Source of the DNA: Ignavibacteria bacterium
GTDB lineage: Bacteria > Bacteroidota > Ignavibacteria > Ignavibacteriales > Melioribacteraceae
NCBI GenBank assembly: GCA_012719345.1
Contig: JAAYAN010000212.1
Span: 1-43,797, forward strand
DNA: 43,797 nt
Direction of reading: 5' to 3'
Part shown: positions 15,688 to 25,581 of the stretch, piece after piece
Layout of the letters: the number at the start of each line of letters is the position of its first letter
How positions within the stretch are numbered: position 1 is the stretch's first letter
Program-made: the position numbers and the translations under genes
Notes under the pieces: generated by a model
Seen by the model: the letters and a program-made list of their open reading frames with translations, nothing else
Told to the model about the DNA's origin: nothing
The model's database searches: none

Positions 15688-17088
15688 ATGGCAAACTCAG
15701 ATATAAAGATTGGAATATTGGGAGCAGGTATTTCGGGTTTAGCTGCTGCGTATTGGCTTTCGAAGGATGGTTATGATGTAACAGTTCTCGAAAAAAACAA
15801 TTATACCGGCGGTGCTATGATTTCTCATTCTGAAAAAGGATTTATGGCTGATCTGGGTCCGAACAGCGGACTTGAAACATCGCCTTTTATCCGGAAAATT
15901 GTTGAATCTGTTGGGCTGGGGAATGAAATGATTTACGCAGATTCTGCCGGTAATAAAAGATACATCCTTAAAAACAATAAACTATATGCATTAACACCCA
16001 ATCCGATAAAATTTTTCTCATCTGGCTTATTATCTTTTAAAGGGAAACTCGAACTGTTGAAAGAACCTTTTATAGGTAAATCGGAAGACGGATATTATCA
16101 AAGCATTTCTACATTTGTAAAGCGCCGCTTGGGAAGCGATTTTCTCGATTACATAATAAATCCTTTTGTATCGGGTGTTTTTGCCGGCAACCCGGATTTC
16201 CTGAGTGTAAAATCTGCTTTCCCTAAACTTTACAGACTTGAAGAAGAATACGGCGGACTGATTAAAGGAACAATCAAAGGCAGCAAAGAAAGGAAACAAA
16301 GAAATGAAAACAGTAAACAGAATGCAAAGATGTTCTCGTTTAGAAACGGAATGCAGAGTTTTCCAAACTCAATAGCCGATAAGCTTATAAAAAAGCCTCT
16401 ATTAAACTGTGAAATTAAAAACATTAATTACCAAAACAACTCCATTTCTGTTAGTTCCGAACTTAATGGGAAAAATCAGGATTTTAATTTTAATATTTTG
16501 ATATCAGCCATTCCTGCATATAATGCTTCGAATTTGTTCAAAACACTTGATGATAAACTTGCTGAACACTTATCTCAAATTTATTATCCACCTGTTATGG
16601 TTCTTTTTGCAGCTTTTCGTAAAAAAGATATTTTAAAAAAACTTGACGGATTCGGTTTTTTGATCCCAGAAAAAGAAAGAAAACAATTTCTTGGAGCTAT
16701 ATGGAGTTCAGTTATTTTTACTGACCGCTGCTCCAAAGATCTTGCCGCGTTTACATTGTTTATTGGCGGAGCCCGGCAATCGGATATTTTCAAAACTCAA
16801 AATGATCTTCTTATAAATGAAGTGCTGGCTGAGTTCAAATCTTTAATGCAAATTAAAGAAAGCCCTGTGTACCTGAAATCATTTTTCTGGGAAAAAGCAA
16901 TTCCTCAATACAACATTGGTTATATTGAACACGATAAACAATTCGAACATTTTGAAAACACTCATCCCGGAATTATTCTCAGCGGAAATTACCGGGGAGG
17001 CATTTCTGTTGGCGACTGTATAAATAATTCTAGAACAGTATATGATAAAACACTGAAATATGCCGGAGATTATTTTTTTAGTTTATAG
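15688..17088 (+). CDS. hemG: FAD-dependent protoporphyrinogen oxidase
   Basis: Oxidises protoporphyrinogen IX to protoporphyrin IX. It is the FAD type, also called HemY or PgoX, not the flavodoxin-like HemG of E. coli. The 466 residues start with the dinucleotide-binding IGILGAGISGLAAAYWL ending in VLEK, then GGAMISH, a SFxxGxxxLPxxL-like FSFRNGMQSFPNSIA, YYPPVMVLFAAF and the C-terminal FAD contact GNYRGGISVGDCINNSRTV. In Gram-positives the homologue makes coproporphyrin III, but hemN in the same operon argues for the protoporphyrin route. The enzyme usually needs oxygen, unlike HemN. Confidence 0.92.
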   Translation: MANSDIKIGILGAGISGLAAAYWLSKDGYDVTVLEKNNYTGGAMISHSEKGFMADLGPNSGLETSPFIRKIVESVGLGNEMIYADSAGNKRYILKNNKLYALTPNPIKFFSSGLLSFKGKLELLKEPFIGKSEDGYYQSISTFVKRRLGSDFLDYIINPFVSGVFAGNPDFLSVKSAFPKLYRLEEEYGGLIKGTIKGSKERKQRNENSKQNAKMFSFRNGMQSFPNSIADKLIKKPLLNCEIKNINYQNNSISVSSELNGKNQDFNFNILISAIPAYNASNLFKTLDDKLAEHLSQIYYPPVMVLFAAFRKKDILKKLDGFGFLIPEKERKQFLGAIWSSVIFTDRCSKDLAAFTLFIGGARQSDIFKTQNDLLINEVLAEFKSLMQIKESPVYLKSFFWEKAIPQYNIGYIEHDKQFEHFENTHPGIILSGNYRGGISVGDCINNSRTVYDKTLKYAGDYFFSL

Positions 17089-17121
17089 TTATTTTTTCTA
17101 TTGATCAGTAATTTTAAATAA

Positions 17122-18120
<999 letters not shown>

Positions 18121-18135
18121 AACCGGAGAATTGTA

Positions 18136-19425
18136 ATGGATTTTAAGACAAGCAAGAAATTATTCAGTGAAGCACAAAAGTATATTCCAGGCGGAGTAAA
18201 CTCTCCTGTAAGAGCATTTAAATCCGTTGGAGGCTCTCCCCTTTTTATTGAAAGAGGAAGCGGCTCTAAATTTTATGATGCCGATGGGAATGAGTTTATT
18301 GATTATATCGGAAGCTGGGGACCTCATCTTTTTGGTCATAACCCTGAGTTTATTAAAAGCGAATTACTTAAAAATATCGAAAGAGGGACAAGCTTTGGCG
18401 CTCCTACATTATTAGAAGTAGAAATGGCGAGGCTTATTACAGAACTTGTACCATCTGTGGAAATGGTACGAATGGTTAACAGCGGAACAGAAGCAACGAT
18501 GAGCGCAATACGCGTAGCACGCGGTTTTACAAGAAAAGAAAAGATCATTAAATTTGAAGGCTGTTATCACGGACACGCGGATCATTTTCTTATTAAAGCT
18601 GGTTCTGGCGCTCTTACTTTTGGAATGCCGACAAGTCCCGGAATAACAAAAGGAAATGCAGAAGATACTCTTGTTGCAGATTTCAATGATATAAGCTCAG
18701 TTAAAAAGCTTATTTCAGCAAATATAAATAATATTGCTGCAATAATTATTGAGCCGGTCGCCGGTAATATGGGTGTACTAAAAGCCGATATTGCTTTTGT
18801 AAAAGAGTTGAGAGAAATTTGTTCAAACGACAATATAATTTTAATTTTTGATGAAGTGATGACAGGATTCCGTGTTGCCAAAGGCGGAGCTCAGGAATTA
18901 TTGGGAATAAATCCTGATCTTACAACATTCGGTAAAATAATTGGTGGAGGTTTGCCAGTAGGAGCTTTTGGCGGAAGAAAAGATATAATGGAAATTCTTG
19001 CTCCTTCCGGTCCGGTTTATCAGGCAGGAACACTCAGCGGCAATCCTTTAGCTATGTCTGCAGGAATTGCTGCATTAAATTACATTAAAACAAATACAGA
19101 CATTTATAATTTGCTTGAAAATAAGTCTGAATATCTTGAACAAGGATTTAAGGATAATCTTAATAAACTAAATAGGAAATATTGCTTAAACAGAGTTGGT
19201 TCAATGATGTGTATGTTTTTTACCGAAGAACTCGTATTTGATTATAAAACAGCAGTTAAATCGGATACTTCTTTATATGCGGCTTATTTTCACGAAATGC
19301 TTAACAGAGGGATTTATCTTGCGCCAGCCCAATTTGAAACAATGTTCATATCAACTGCTCATACTGATAAAGACTTAGATTACACAATTAAAATGCAATA
19401 TGAATCTTTAAAAGCAATTATTTAA
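18136..19425 (+). CDS. hemL: Glutamate-1-semialdehyde 2,1-aminomutase
   Basis: A PLP enzyme that converts glutamate-1-semialdehyde to 5-aminolevulinate, the step after HemA. 429 residues with [72 protein letters not shown] and the PLP-binding K267 in [22 protein letters not shown] lies before ATG. It is the last gene of the heme operon and is followed by a strong terminator. Confidence 0.96.
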   Translation: MDFKTSKKLFSEAQKYIPGGVNSPVRAFKSVGGSPLFIERGSGSKFYDADGNEFIDYIGSWGPHLFGHNPEFIKSELLKNIERGTSFGAPTLLEVEMARLITELVPSVEMVRMVNSGTEATMSAIRVARGFTRKEKIIKFEGCYHGHADHFLIKAGSGALTFGMPTSPGITKGNAEDTLVADFNDISSVKKLISANINNIAAIIIEPVAGNMGVLKADIAFVKELREICSNDNIILIFDEVMTGFRVAKGGAQELLGINPDLTTFGKIIGGGLPVGAFGGRKDIMEILAPSGPVYQAGTLSGNPLAMSAGIAALNYIKTNTDIYNLLENKSEYLEQGFKDNLNKLNRKYCLNRVGSMMCMFFTEELVFDYKTAVKSDTSLYAAYFHEMLNRGIYLAPAQFETMFISTAHTDKDLDYTIKMQYESLKAII

Positions 19426-19444
19426 TAAGTATCATACTTACATA

Positions 19445-19476
19445 AAAAAAGGATGCTTTATCAAGCATCCTTTTTT
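19445..19476. terminator. Strong bidirectional terminator after hemL
   Basis: GGATGCTT (19451-19458) pairs with AAGCATCC (19463-19470) around four bases, flanked by A and T runs that extend the stem to 14 bp. It separates the heme operon from the convergent outer-membrane protein gene. Confidence 0.92.
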
Positions 19477-19492
19477 ATTGATTATATTTTTT

Positions 19493-20779
19493 TTAGAAAG
19501 CGTAACCGCCTGATAAATAAGCAAATGTATCAGTACTTCCGCCGATATTCTTTAATCCTGCTCTTAATACATCAGCGCTTACAACACCGTCAAGCCAGAA
19601 ACCATCGAAATGAAGACCTATACCGGCAGTAACACCTGTTGTAAGTCCTGGTACTCCATAAAACGTTGAAACATTTTCAACAATTTGATGTCCAGCAGAA
19701 TTCAAATTAGCCCAAGCTTCCTCTGTTGACATTTTGCTTGTAGTAGATTGATAACCTAATCTTCCTGTAAGCCATTCTGTAAGAAGAAATTCGGCACCAA
19801 GATTCCATACAGGGAATGATGTTACAGTCATTGTTTCTTCAGGTTCACCGTGTAAAACTTTTTCTGCTGGATCAGTTATTGATGTAACATTAAATGCCGG
19901 ACCGCCAACCAATAAAAGATCTCCGGTTCTATATTGCATACCCATTCCTACTGTAAAACTTGTTAAGCTGGTAAGATCTCTTTCCATTGGTGTAGGAGCA
20001 ACTAAATTAGTATTTTTATCAGTACCGCTTGCAGTAACAAAACTTACGTTAGGAACTAATGTTACAACATCCGATACATCCCAAAATCCTCTTAAATTAG
20101 CACTGAGTATTGTCTGATCTCTAGAAATTTCTTGTGCTCTTGCAGGAGTATTTGTAATACTTGGGAGTATTAAAGACACACCGGCATCCATTCTGATATC
20201 TCTGTTTAATCTTAATAATGCTCCAAAATTAAAACCTATCTGCGAAGCTTCAGTTTTACTCACCAGCATTGTATCAACATCTCTTGACGGAGTTTCGTTT
20301 GTTGATGATGCATATGCAATACCAAGACCAATTATTAAATCATTAAAATCCATAGAAGTCATTAATTGTATATTGTTATCCAATCCTAAACCAACTCCAA
20401 GATTGCTGCCTGAAGTTGAACTATAAGGGTCAGGAATACCTGCAAGCGGATCAAGTTTAGCAATAGAAGCGCCATTCCATCCGCTCTGTGTTAAAATACC
20501 GCCTATTGTCAAATTATCTGCAAGCCGGAAATTAGCAACTACAAACTGGTCTTTTCCAGCTCCGCTGGATGAACCGATATCACCCCATACCATATCATCG
20601 TAAACACTTCCCCAAGCAGGGTTCAATGTTACATAAAATGGATCCATAACATAGGGGTTACTTCCAAGCGACACTATTCTTGCATAGCCGCCTGCCCTTT
20701 CAACATCCCAACCACCTGCAAAAACAGCAGATGTAACAAGAACAAAAACAAAAACCGAATACATCAGTCTTTTTACCAT
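19493..20779 (-). CDS. Outer-membrane beta-barrel protein, PorV/FadL-like architecture
   Basis: 428 residues. The signal peptide (1-22) ends in VFA. A GGYARIVSLGSNPYVMDPFYVTLNPA segment is typical of Bacteroidetes barrel proteins in which an SARGxAMGGA-like lead is followed by NPA. The rest alternates polar and hydrophobic residues in amphipathic strands and ends in Phe, the usual recognition residue for barrel insertion. The specific role is unknown; T9SS-associated barrels and FadL-type transporters share this layout. A perfect AGGAGGT site lies ten bases before ATG, suggesting high expression. Single gene. Confidence 0.75.
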   Translation of the reverse strand: MVKRLMYSVFVFVLVTSAVFAGGWDVERAGGYARIVSLGSNPYVMDPFYVTLNPAWGSVYDDMVWGDIGSSSGAGKDQFVVANFRLADNLTIGGILTQSGWNGASIAKLDPLAGIPDPYSSTSGSNLGVGLGLDNNIQLMTSMDFNDLIIGLGIAYASSTNETPSRDVDTMLVSKTEASQIGFNFGALLRLNRDIRMDAGVSLILPSITNTPARAQEISRDQTILSANLRGFWDVSDVVTLVPNVSFVTASGTDKNTNLVAPTPMERDLTSLTSFTVGMGMQYRTGDLLLVGGPAFNVTSITDPAEKVLHGEPEETMTVTSFPVWNLGAEFLLTEWLTGRLGYQSTTSKMSTEEAWANLNSAGHQIVENVSTFYGVPGLTTGVTAGIGLHFDGFWLDGVVSADVLRAGLKNIGGSTDTFAYLSGGYAF

Positions 20780-20881
20780 ACTACCTCCTAATTAAGTTAT
20801 TTATATTAATTGTAAATAAAACAGTCGAAAATTATTCATTTTATTTATAAAATAAAAATCTTTTTTTTATATCTGACAAAC

Positions 20882-20922
20882 TTCAACTTTTTAAGTTGAA
20901 AAATAACTCTTATTTAAGAGTT
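20882..20922 (-). terminator. Tandem hairpins ending the histidine operon
   Basis: Two adjacent perfect stems: AACTCTT/AAGAGTT (20905-20922), met first by transcripts from hisI and followed by ATTTTT, and TTCAACTT/AAGTTGAA (20882-20900). They lie about 65 bases after the hisI stop and before the outer-membrane protein gene. Confidence 0.65.
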
Positions 20923-20985
20923 CTATAAACAAACAATTCATATACTCTTTAATAAGAATTTATAAGGATAAGCTTTATATTTATA

Positions 20986-21591
20986 TTATTTATGCCGTTT
21001 TTCAAGATTTTTTACAATCTCGCTTAAGTCGATATCCAAATAATTCAGCATAACAAATAAATGGAAAATCAAATCGGAAGTTTCGTTTATTATTTCCTCT
21101 TTATCTTCGTTTTTTGCAGCAATAATTGTTTCTACAGCTTCTTCGCCAACTTTTTGAATTATTCTGTTCCCGCCTGATTTAAACAGCTTTGTAGTATACG
21201 AATTTTCCGGAAGACTTTTTTTCCTCTCCGAAATTAAATTAAACAATCCTGAAAGCCACTTAATATCTCTGTCTTTTTGAATTCCAAAACAAGAGTAATT
21301 ACCCATATGACATGTCGGTCCGTCCGGCTGCGCATAAATTAACAGACTGTCGCTGTCGCAATCGACCTTTATATCTTTTACATGCAAATAATTATTGGAC
21401 GTCTCACCCTTTGTCCATAATCTTTGTTTTGTCCTGCTGAAAAAAGTTACTTTTTTTAATTCAATTGTTTTTTCTAATGCTTCCCTGTTCATAAATCCGA
21501 GCATAAGTACTTTTTCGGTAACCGAATCTATAATTATTGCAGGAATCATTCCATTAAGTTTCGAGAAATTCAGTTTATCAATATTTATCAT
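20986..21591 (-). CDS. hisI: Bifunctional phosphoribosyl-AMP cyclohydrolase / phosphoribosyl-ATP pyrophosphatase
   Basis: Fused HisI-HisE (hisIE), steps 2 and 3 of histidine synthesis. The HisI part (1 to about 108) has MLGFMNREALEKT, FFSRTKQRLWTKGETSNN, and the metal ligands in DCDSDSLLIYAQP and GPTCHMGNYSCF. The HisE part (about 112-201) has SYTTKLFKSGGNRIIQKVGEEAVETIIAA and the acidic NETSDLIFHLFVML. ATG overlaps the hisF stop by four bases. Last gene of the operon. Confidence 0.95.
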   Translation of the reverse strand: MINIDKLNFSKLNGMIPAIIIDSVTEKVLMLGFMNREALEKTIELKKVTFFSRTKQRLWTKGETSNNYLHVKDIKVDCDSDSLLIYAQPDGPTCHMGNYSCFGIQKDRDIKWLSGLFNLISERKKSLPENSYTTKLFKSGGNRIIQKVGEEAVETIIAAKNEDKEEIINETSDLIFHLFVMLNYLDIDLSEIVKNLEKRHK

Positions 21592-22343
21592 AATCTTACA
21601 TTAACACCGTTTTGTTTAAGATATTTTTTTAATTCCATTATATTAAGTATTTGATAGTGGAACAAGCTTGCTGCCAAACAAGCTTCCACATCGGCATCTT
21701 GGAATGCCTCAAAAAAATGTTCTTTTGTCCCTGCCCCTCCTGAAGCAATAACCGGAACGCTCACCAATTTCACTAACTCGTTAAGAAATCTTAAATCGTA
21801 ACCTTCCTTTGTTCCATCCCTATCCATTGAAGTAAGAAGAATTTCACCGGCACCCAGATCAACTGTTTTTCTGCACCATTCAAATGCCTCAATTCCTGTT
21901 GGTTCGGTACCTCCTTTAATAAATACTTCGTATCCGCCGTTAACAAATTTCACATCAATTGCAGCAACAATTGCCTGGCTTCCAAACTGTTTTGAAGACT
22001 GTTTTATTAAATCCGGATTTTTTACTATCGATGTGTTTAATGAAACTTTATCGGCACCTGCTTTCAACAATGATTCTATGTCGTTTAATTGAGAAATTCC
22101 GCCTCCTACCGTAAAAGGTATTCTTATAACTTCAGCTACTTCTTTTACAAGCTGCAGCAATGTTTTTCTTTTTTCCAGTGAAGCGGTTATATCAAGAAAT
22201 ACAAGCTCGTCAGCGCCTTCACGATAATATCTTTCGGATAATTCAACGGCAGAACCGGCATCCCGCAAATTTACAAAATTTGTTCCTTTTACCACTCTGC
22301 CGTCTTTAACATCCAAACAAGGTATAATTCTTTTACTTACCAA
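21588..22343 (-). CDS. hisF: Imidazole glycerol phosphate synthase, cyclase subunit
   Basis: TIM-barrel cyclase that uses ammonia from HisH to make imidazole glycerol phosphate and AICAR. 251 residues with the catalytic Asp in [36 protein letters not shown], the second Asp in [23 protein letters not shown] and [13 protein letters not shown]. It overlaps hisA by 11 bases and hisI by four. Confidence 0.97.
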   Translation of the reverse strand: MVSKRIIPCLDVKDGRVVKGTNFVNLRDAGSAVELSERYYREGADELVFLDITASLEKRKTLLQLVKEVAEVIRIPFTVGGGISQLNDIESLLKAGADKVSLNTSIVKNPDLIKQSSKQFGSQAIVAAIDVKFVNGGYEVFIKGGTEPTGIEAFEWCRKTVDLGAGEILLTSMDRDGTKEGYDLRFLNELVKLVSVPVIASGGAGTKEHFFEAFQDADVEACLAASLFHYQILNIMELKKYLKQNGVNVRL

Positions 22344-23052
22344 TTTTTATCAGTTCCTCAATTTTAATTCTGTTTTCATAAATTGCTTTACCAACAATAA
22401 CTGCAAAAACATTCATTTTCTTCAATTTAACTATGTCATCCGATGAACTAACGCCTCCTGATGCAAATAAATTAATCACCGGAAATTCATTCTGAAGTTT
22501 TTCATATAACAAATAACTTGGTCCTGTTAACATTCCGTCCTGCGAGATATCTGTGCATAAGAAATTTTTAATATTAAATGAGGAACAATATTTTATATGT
22601 TCCGAAATCGTAATCTCTGTTTTTTCAGTCCAGCCTCTTACTGCAATTTTTTCATCAAAAACATCAGTTGCTATAATAATCTTTTGAGCGCCCAATTTTT
22701 TAACAATTTTTTCAAATTCCGGCTTGTCTTTAACCGATATTGAACCTATAATTATACAGTCCACACCGGCATCTATCGCTTTTTCGGCATCTTCATAACT
22801 TCTTATTCCCCCGCCAAACTCAATTTTTAAGGAGGTTTTGGATTTTATTTCCCTGATATTCTCAATGATGTTAATATTTCCTGTTTTTGAACCGAGCAAA
22901 TCAACAAGATGCAGCCATTCAAATCCTGCATCCTGATAAATTAAAGCTTGTTCAATAATGGAATTGGAATACACTGTAACTTTTTGGTAATCGCCTTTAA
23001 GAAGACGCACAACCTGATTATTAAGTATATCTATAGCGGGAATAATTCTCAT
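22333..23052 (-). CDS. hisA: ProFAR isomerase (phosphoribosylformimino-AICAR-P isomerase)
   Basis: TIM-barrel isomerase, step 4. The catalytic Asp lies in MRIIPAIDILNNQVVRL, followed by WLHLVDLLGSK, EFGGGIRSYEDA, the second Asp in IIATDVFDE, and TDISQDGMLTGPSY. About 239 residues from ATG at 23052. A GTG two codons upstream (23058) is an alternative start. AAGAAG precedes. It is separated from hisH by a short gap and overlaps hisF. Confidence 0.95.
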   Translation of the reverse strand: MRIIPAIDILNNQVVRLLKGDYQKVTVYSNSIIEQALIYQDAGFEWLHLVDLLGSKTGNINIIENIREIKSKTSLKIEFGGGIRSYEDAEKAIDAGVDCIIIGSISVKDKPEFEKIVKKLGAQKIIIATDVFDEKIAVRGWTEKTEITISEHIKYCSSFNIKNFLCTDISQDGMLTGPSYLLYEKLQNEFPVINLFASGGVSSSDDIVKLKKMNVFAVIVGKAIYENRIKIEELIKIGK

Positions 23053-23066
23053 TTTCACTTCTTAAT

Positions 23067-23654
23067 TTATGCTAGTTCAATAAAATTATTAAGTACTTTC
23101 AAACCGGCTTCACCAGATTTTTCGGGATGAAATTGAACACCGTAATAATTATCTTTTTTAACAGCAGCGGAAAATTCCAGTCCATGCGAAGATGATGCAA
23201 TTGCATAATCGTTTAAAGGGACGTAAAACGAATTAGCGTAATAAAAATATATTTCGTCTTTTATCCCGTTAAAAAGTACATTTTCTTTTAATAGTTTCAC
23301 TCGGTTCCATCCCATATGCGGTACTTTTACAGCGGAAGGATCGAACATATCAGTGCTTCCCGGTAAAATTCCCAAACCGGCAGAATTTCCCTCTTTCGAT
23401 CTTTCGCACATTACCTGCATACCTACGCATATACCTAAAAGAGGTTTTTTCATTATTCTTAAAAGGTTTACCAGATTAAGCAAATGCAGTTTTTTAATTG
23501 TAAATCCGGCTTCGCCTACTCCGGGAAAAATAATCTTTTCGGAATCGCAGATATCCTTTTCGGAATTTGTAATTTTGTAATCGGCATTAATTGATTTTAA
23601 TGCATTTGCAACCGATGCTGTATTTCCTGCTCCGTAATCTATAAGTGCAATCAT
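23067..23654 (-). CDS. hisH: Imidazole glycerol phosphate synthase, glutaminase subunit
   Basis: Class I glutamine amidotransferase that feeds ammonia to HisF. 195 residues: IALIDYGAGN at the start, oxyanion segment FPGVGEAG, nucleophile C76 in LLGICVGMQ, and the His-Glu pair in GVQFHPEKSGEAG. ATG overlaps the hisB stop by four bases. Confidence 0.96.
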   Translation of the reverse strand: MIALIDYGAGNTASVANALKSINADYKITNSEKDICDSEKIIFPGVGEAGFTIKKLHLLNLVNLLRIMKKPLLGICVGMQVMCERSKEGNSAGLGILPGSTDMFDPSAVKVPHMGWNRVKLLKENVLFNGIKDEIYFYYANSFYVPLNDYAIASSSHGLEFSAAVKKDNYYGVQFHPEKSGEAGLKVLNNFIELA

Positions 23655-24535
23655 AACATTCCTTTAGTTGACGGCAGAGCGCCGTTTGTTCTTTCATCTA
23701 TTCTGCAGGCTTCGTTAAGAGCTTTTGCAAATACTTTAAACATTGCTTCAATTTTATGATGATCGTTTTTCCCTTTTGCACGGATATAAATATTTGCTTT
23801 TAATCCCGAAGCCAGTCCCCGGAAAAATTCCTCTGTCAATTCAGTTGGGAAATCGCCTACCTTTTCGCGCTCGAATCTGCATTTGAAATTAAGATAAGTT
23901 CTTCCACCTAAATCTATTGTGCATTTAGAAACCGATTCATCCATAGGAATAAAATAACCGTATCTTTTAATTCCTTTTTTTGTTCCTAATGCTTCAAGCA
24001 ATGCTTCGCCTAAAGTAATTCCAACATCTTCAACTGTATGATGTTCGTCCACGTGCAGATCGCCTTTAACATTAATTTTAAGATCAATATTCCCATGCTT
24101 TGAAATCTGCTCAAGCATATGGTCGAAAAATCCGACTCCGGTTGATATTTGCGAAAGTCCGTTGCCATCTAACCGGGTTTCAATTGTAATATCCGTTTCT
24201 TTTGTCTTTCTCTTTTTCAGCGATGATCTTTCGCTTTTTATAATTTCTTCAGCAGCAGATAAAAAATCGTTAATGCTGTCCGAAATTACTATTGTATTCT
24301 CCGAATTGCTTCTTTTCTTATCGCTGATAAAATAATCGAATTTCTCTTTACCTGCTTTTTTTACCGAAATGTTTTCCAGTTTTAATATATCATTCAGTAA
24401 AAAATCCTTTGAACCTAAATCAGCATCCGAAAGGAGTAGATAACCTCTTTCCGATAGTTTTTTTAATCCGCTTATAAGTCCTTTGGATTTAGCATTTTTA
24501 ATATCAAACAACGCTTTTTCTATTTTAACTTTCAT
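23651..24535 (-). CDS. hisB: Imidazoleglycerol-phosphate dehydratase with a degenerate HAD-like N-terminal domain
   Basis: Residues 108-294 are a complete dehydratase (step 6): GVGFFDHMLEQISKHG, DLHVDEHHTVEDVGI, FIPMDESVSKC, EFFRGLASG and KNDHHKIEAMFKVFAKAL, with all manganese-binding His/Glu motifs. Residues 1-105 are extra. They resemble a shrunken HAD phosphatase: FD at 10-11 where the catalytic DxD should be, LKKLSERGYLLLSDAD, and VISDSINDFLSAAE like HAD motif IV. The second Asp of DxD and the cap/zinc region of HisB-N are absent, so histidinol-phosphatase activity is unlikely. Bifunctional HisB is usually about 355-380 residues; this one is 294. Overlaps hisC and hisH by four bases each. 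Confidence 0.93.
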   Translation of the reverse strand: MKVKIEKALFDIKNAKSKGLISGLKKLSERGYLLLSDADLGSKDFLLNDILKLENISVKKAGKEKFDYFISDKKRSNSENTIVISDSINDFLSAAEEIIKSERSSLKKRKTKETDITIETRLDGNGLSQISTGVGFFDHMLEQISKHGNIDLKINVKGDLHVDEHHTVEDVGITLGEALLEALGTKKGIKRYGYFIPMDESVSKCTIDLGGRTYLNFKCRFEREKVGDFPTELTEEFFRGLASGLKANIYIRAKGKNDHHKIEAMFKVFAKALNEACRIDERTNGALPSTKGML

Positions 24536-25581
24536 TTTAATATTTCGTTTAGTTCTTTAAGAAAGATATCATTTTCTTCTTTATTTCCGATAGTAACCCG
24601 CAAACAATTTTCAAGATTTATCTGTGAACTCCGGTCTCGAATAATAACACCTTTTTCCGCCAGTTTTAATTGAATATTTTTTGCATTTGGAACCCGGAAT
24701 AATAAGAAATTTGAATCAGAATCAAAAACTTTTTGTATCGCAGCATATTTTTCAAGTTCATTTTTCAATCTTTTACGCTCTTTTATAATCTCAGCAACAT
24801 ACAAATCTTTTTTACTATAATTATTTACTGAATTTATAACAGCTTGCCTGGTAAGTTTATTTAAATTGTAAGGGGCTTTAATTTTCATAAAATATTTAAT
24901 AATGCTCTCGCTTGCGGCGCAATAACCGCAGCGAACTCCAGCAAGCCCCCAAGCTTTCGAAAATGTCCGGAGAACAACAAGGTTATTATATTTTTCTATT
25001 TCTTTTATAACACTTCCCAACTCTGTAAAATCAATGTATGCTTCATCAACAGCCAAAATTCCATCGAACTTTTCAGCCAGATTGATAATATCTTTTTTTC
25101 TTAACAAATTACCCGTAGGGTTATTAGGCGAACAAACAAAAATAATTTTTGTCTGCGCGTCTGTGTTTGCAAGTAACTTTTCGGTATCAAGCTGAAAGTC
25201 TTCAGTAAGAGTTACGTTTTTAACTTCAACATCATTTATTTCGCAAGCTACCTGATACATTCCGTAAGTAGGCTCGGCTGTAATAACATTGTCTTTTCCT
25301 GGGTTGCAAAAAATCCTTACAAGCAAATCTATAACTTCGTCGGAACCTACGCCGAAAAATAGATTTTTAGCAGGGATGCCAATATAATTTCCTACAACCT
25401 TTCGCAAATCGTTTTGCGCCGGATCCGGATATCTATTCAATTCAATGTCTTCTATCTCAATTACGCTACCGATTCCGTTTTCGTTTGCATCTAAAAGAAT
25501 GCCGCTTAAATAGCTGTCGCGCGCAGAAGTATACGGTTTAAGATTCCTGATATTTTCGCGAACTAATTTGTCAATTTCCAT
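24532..25581 (-). CDS. hisC: Histidinol-phosphate aminotransferase
   Basis: PLP-dependent class I/II aminotransferase, step 7. 349 residues: LDANENGIGS, NRYPDPAQNDLR, FFGVGSDEVIDLLVRIF, CSPNNPTGN, VDEAYIDF and the PLP lysine in LRTFSKAWGLAGVRCGY. It overlaps hisD by 11 bases and hisB by four. Confidence 0.96.
   Translation of the reverse strand: MEIDKLVRENIRNLKPYTSARDSYLSGILLDANENGIGSVIEIEDIELNRYPDPAQNDLRKVVGNYIGIPAKNLFFGVGSDEVIDLLVRIFCNPGKDNVITAEPTYGMYQVACEINDVEVKNVTLTEDFQLDTEKLLANTDAQTKIIFVCSPNNPTGNLLRKKDIINLAEKFDGILAVDEAYIDFTELGSVIKEIEKYNNLVVLRTFSKAWGLAGVRCGYCAASESIIKYFMKIKAPYNLNKLTRQAVINSVNNYSKKDLYVAEIIKERKRLKNELEKYAAIQKVFDSDSNFLLFRVPNAKNIQLKLAEKGVIIRDRSSQINLENCLRVTIGNKEENDIFLKELNEILK

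Noticed and set aside
18227-18415. Plus-strand frame inside hemL
   Set aside because: It is an out-of-frame shadow within a conserved PLP enzyme.
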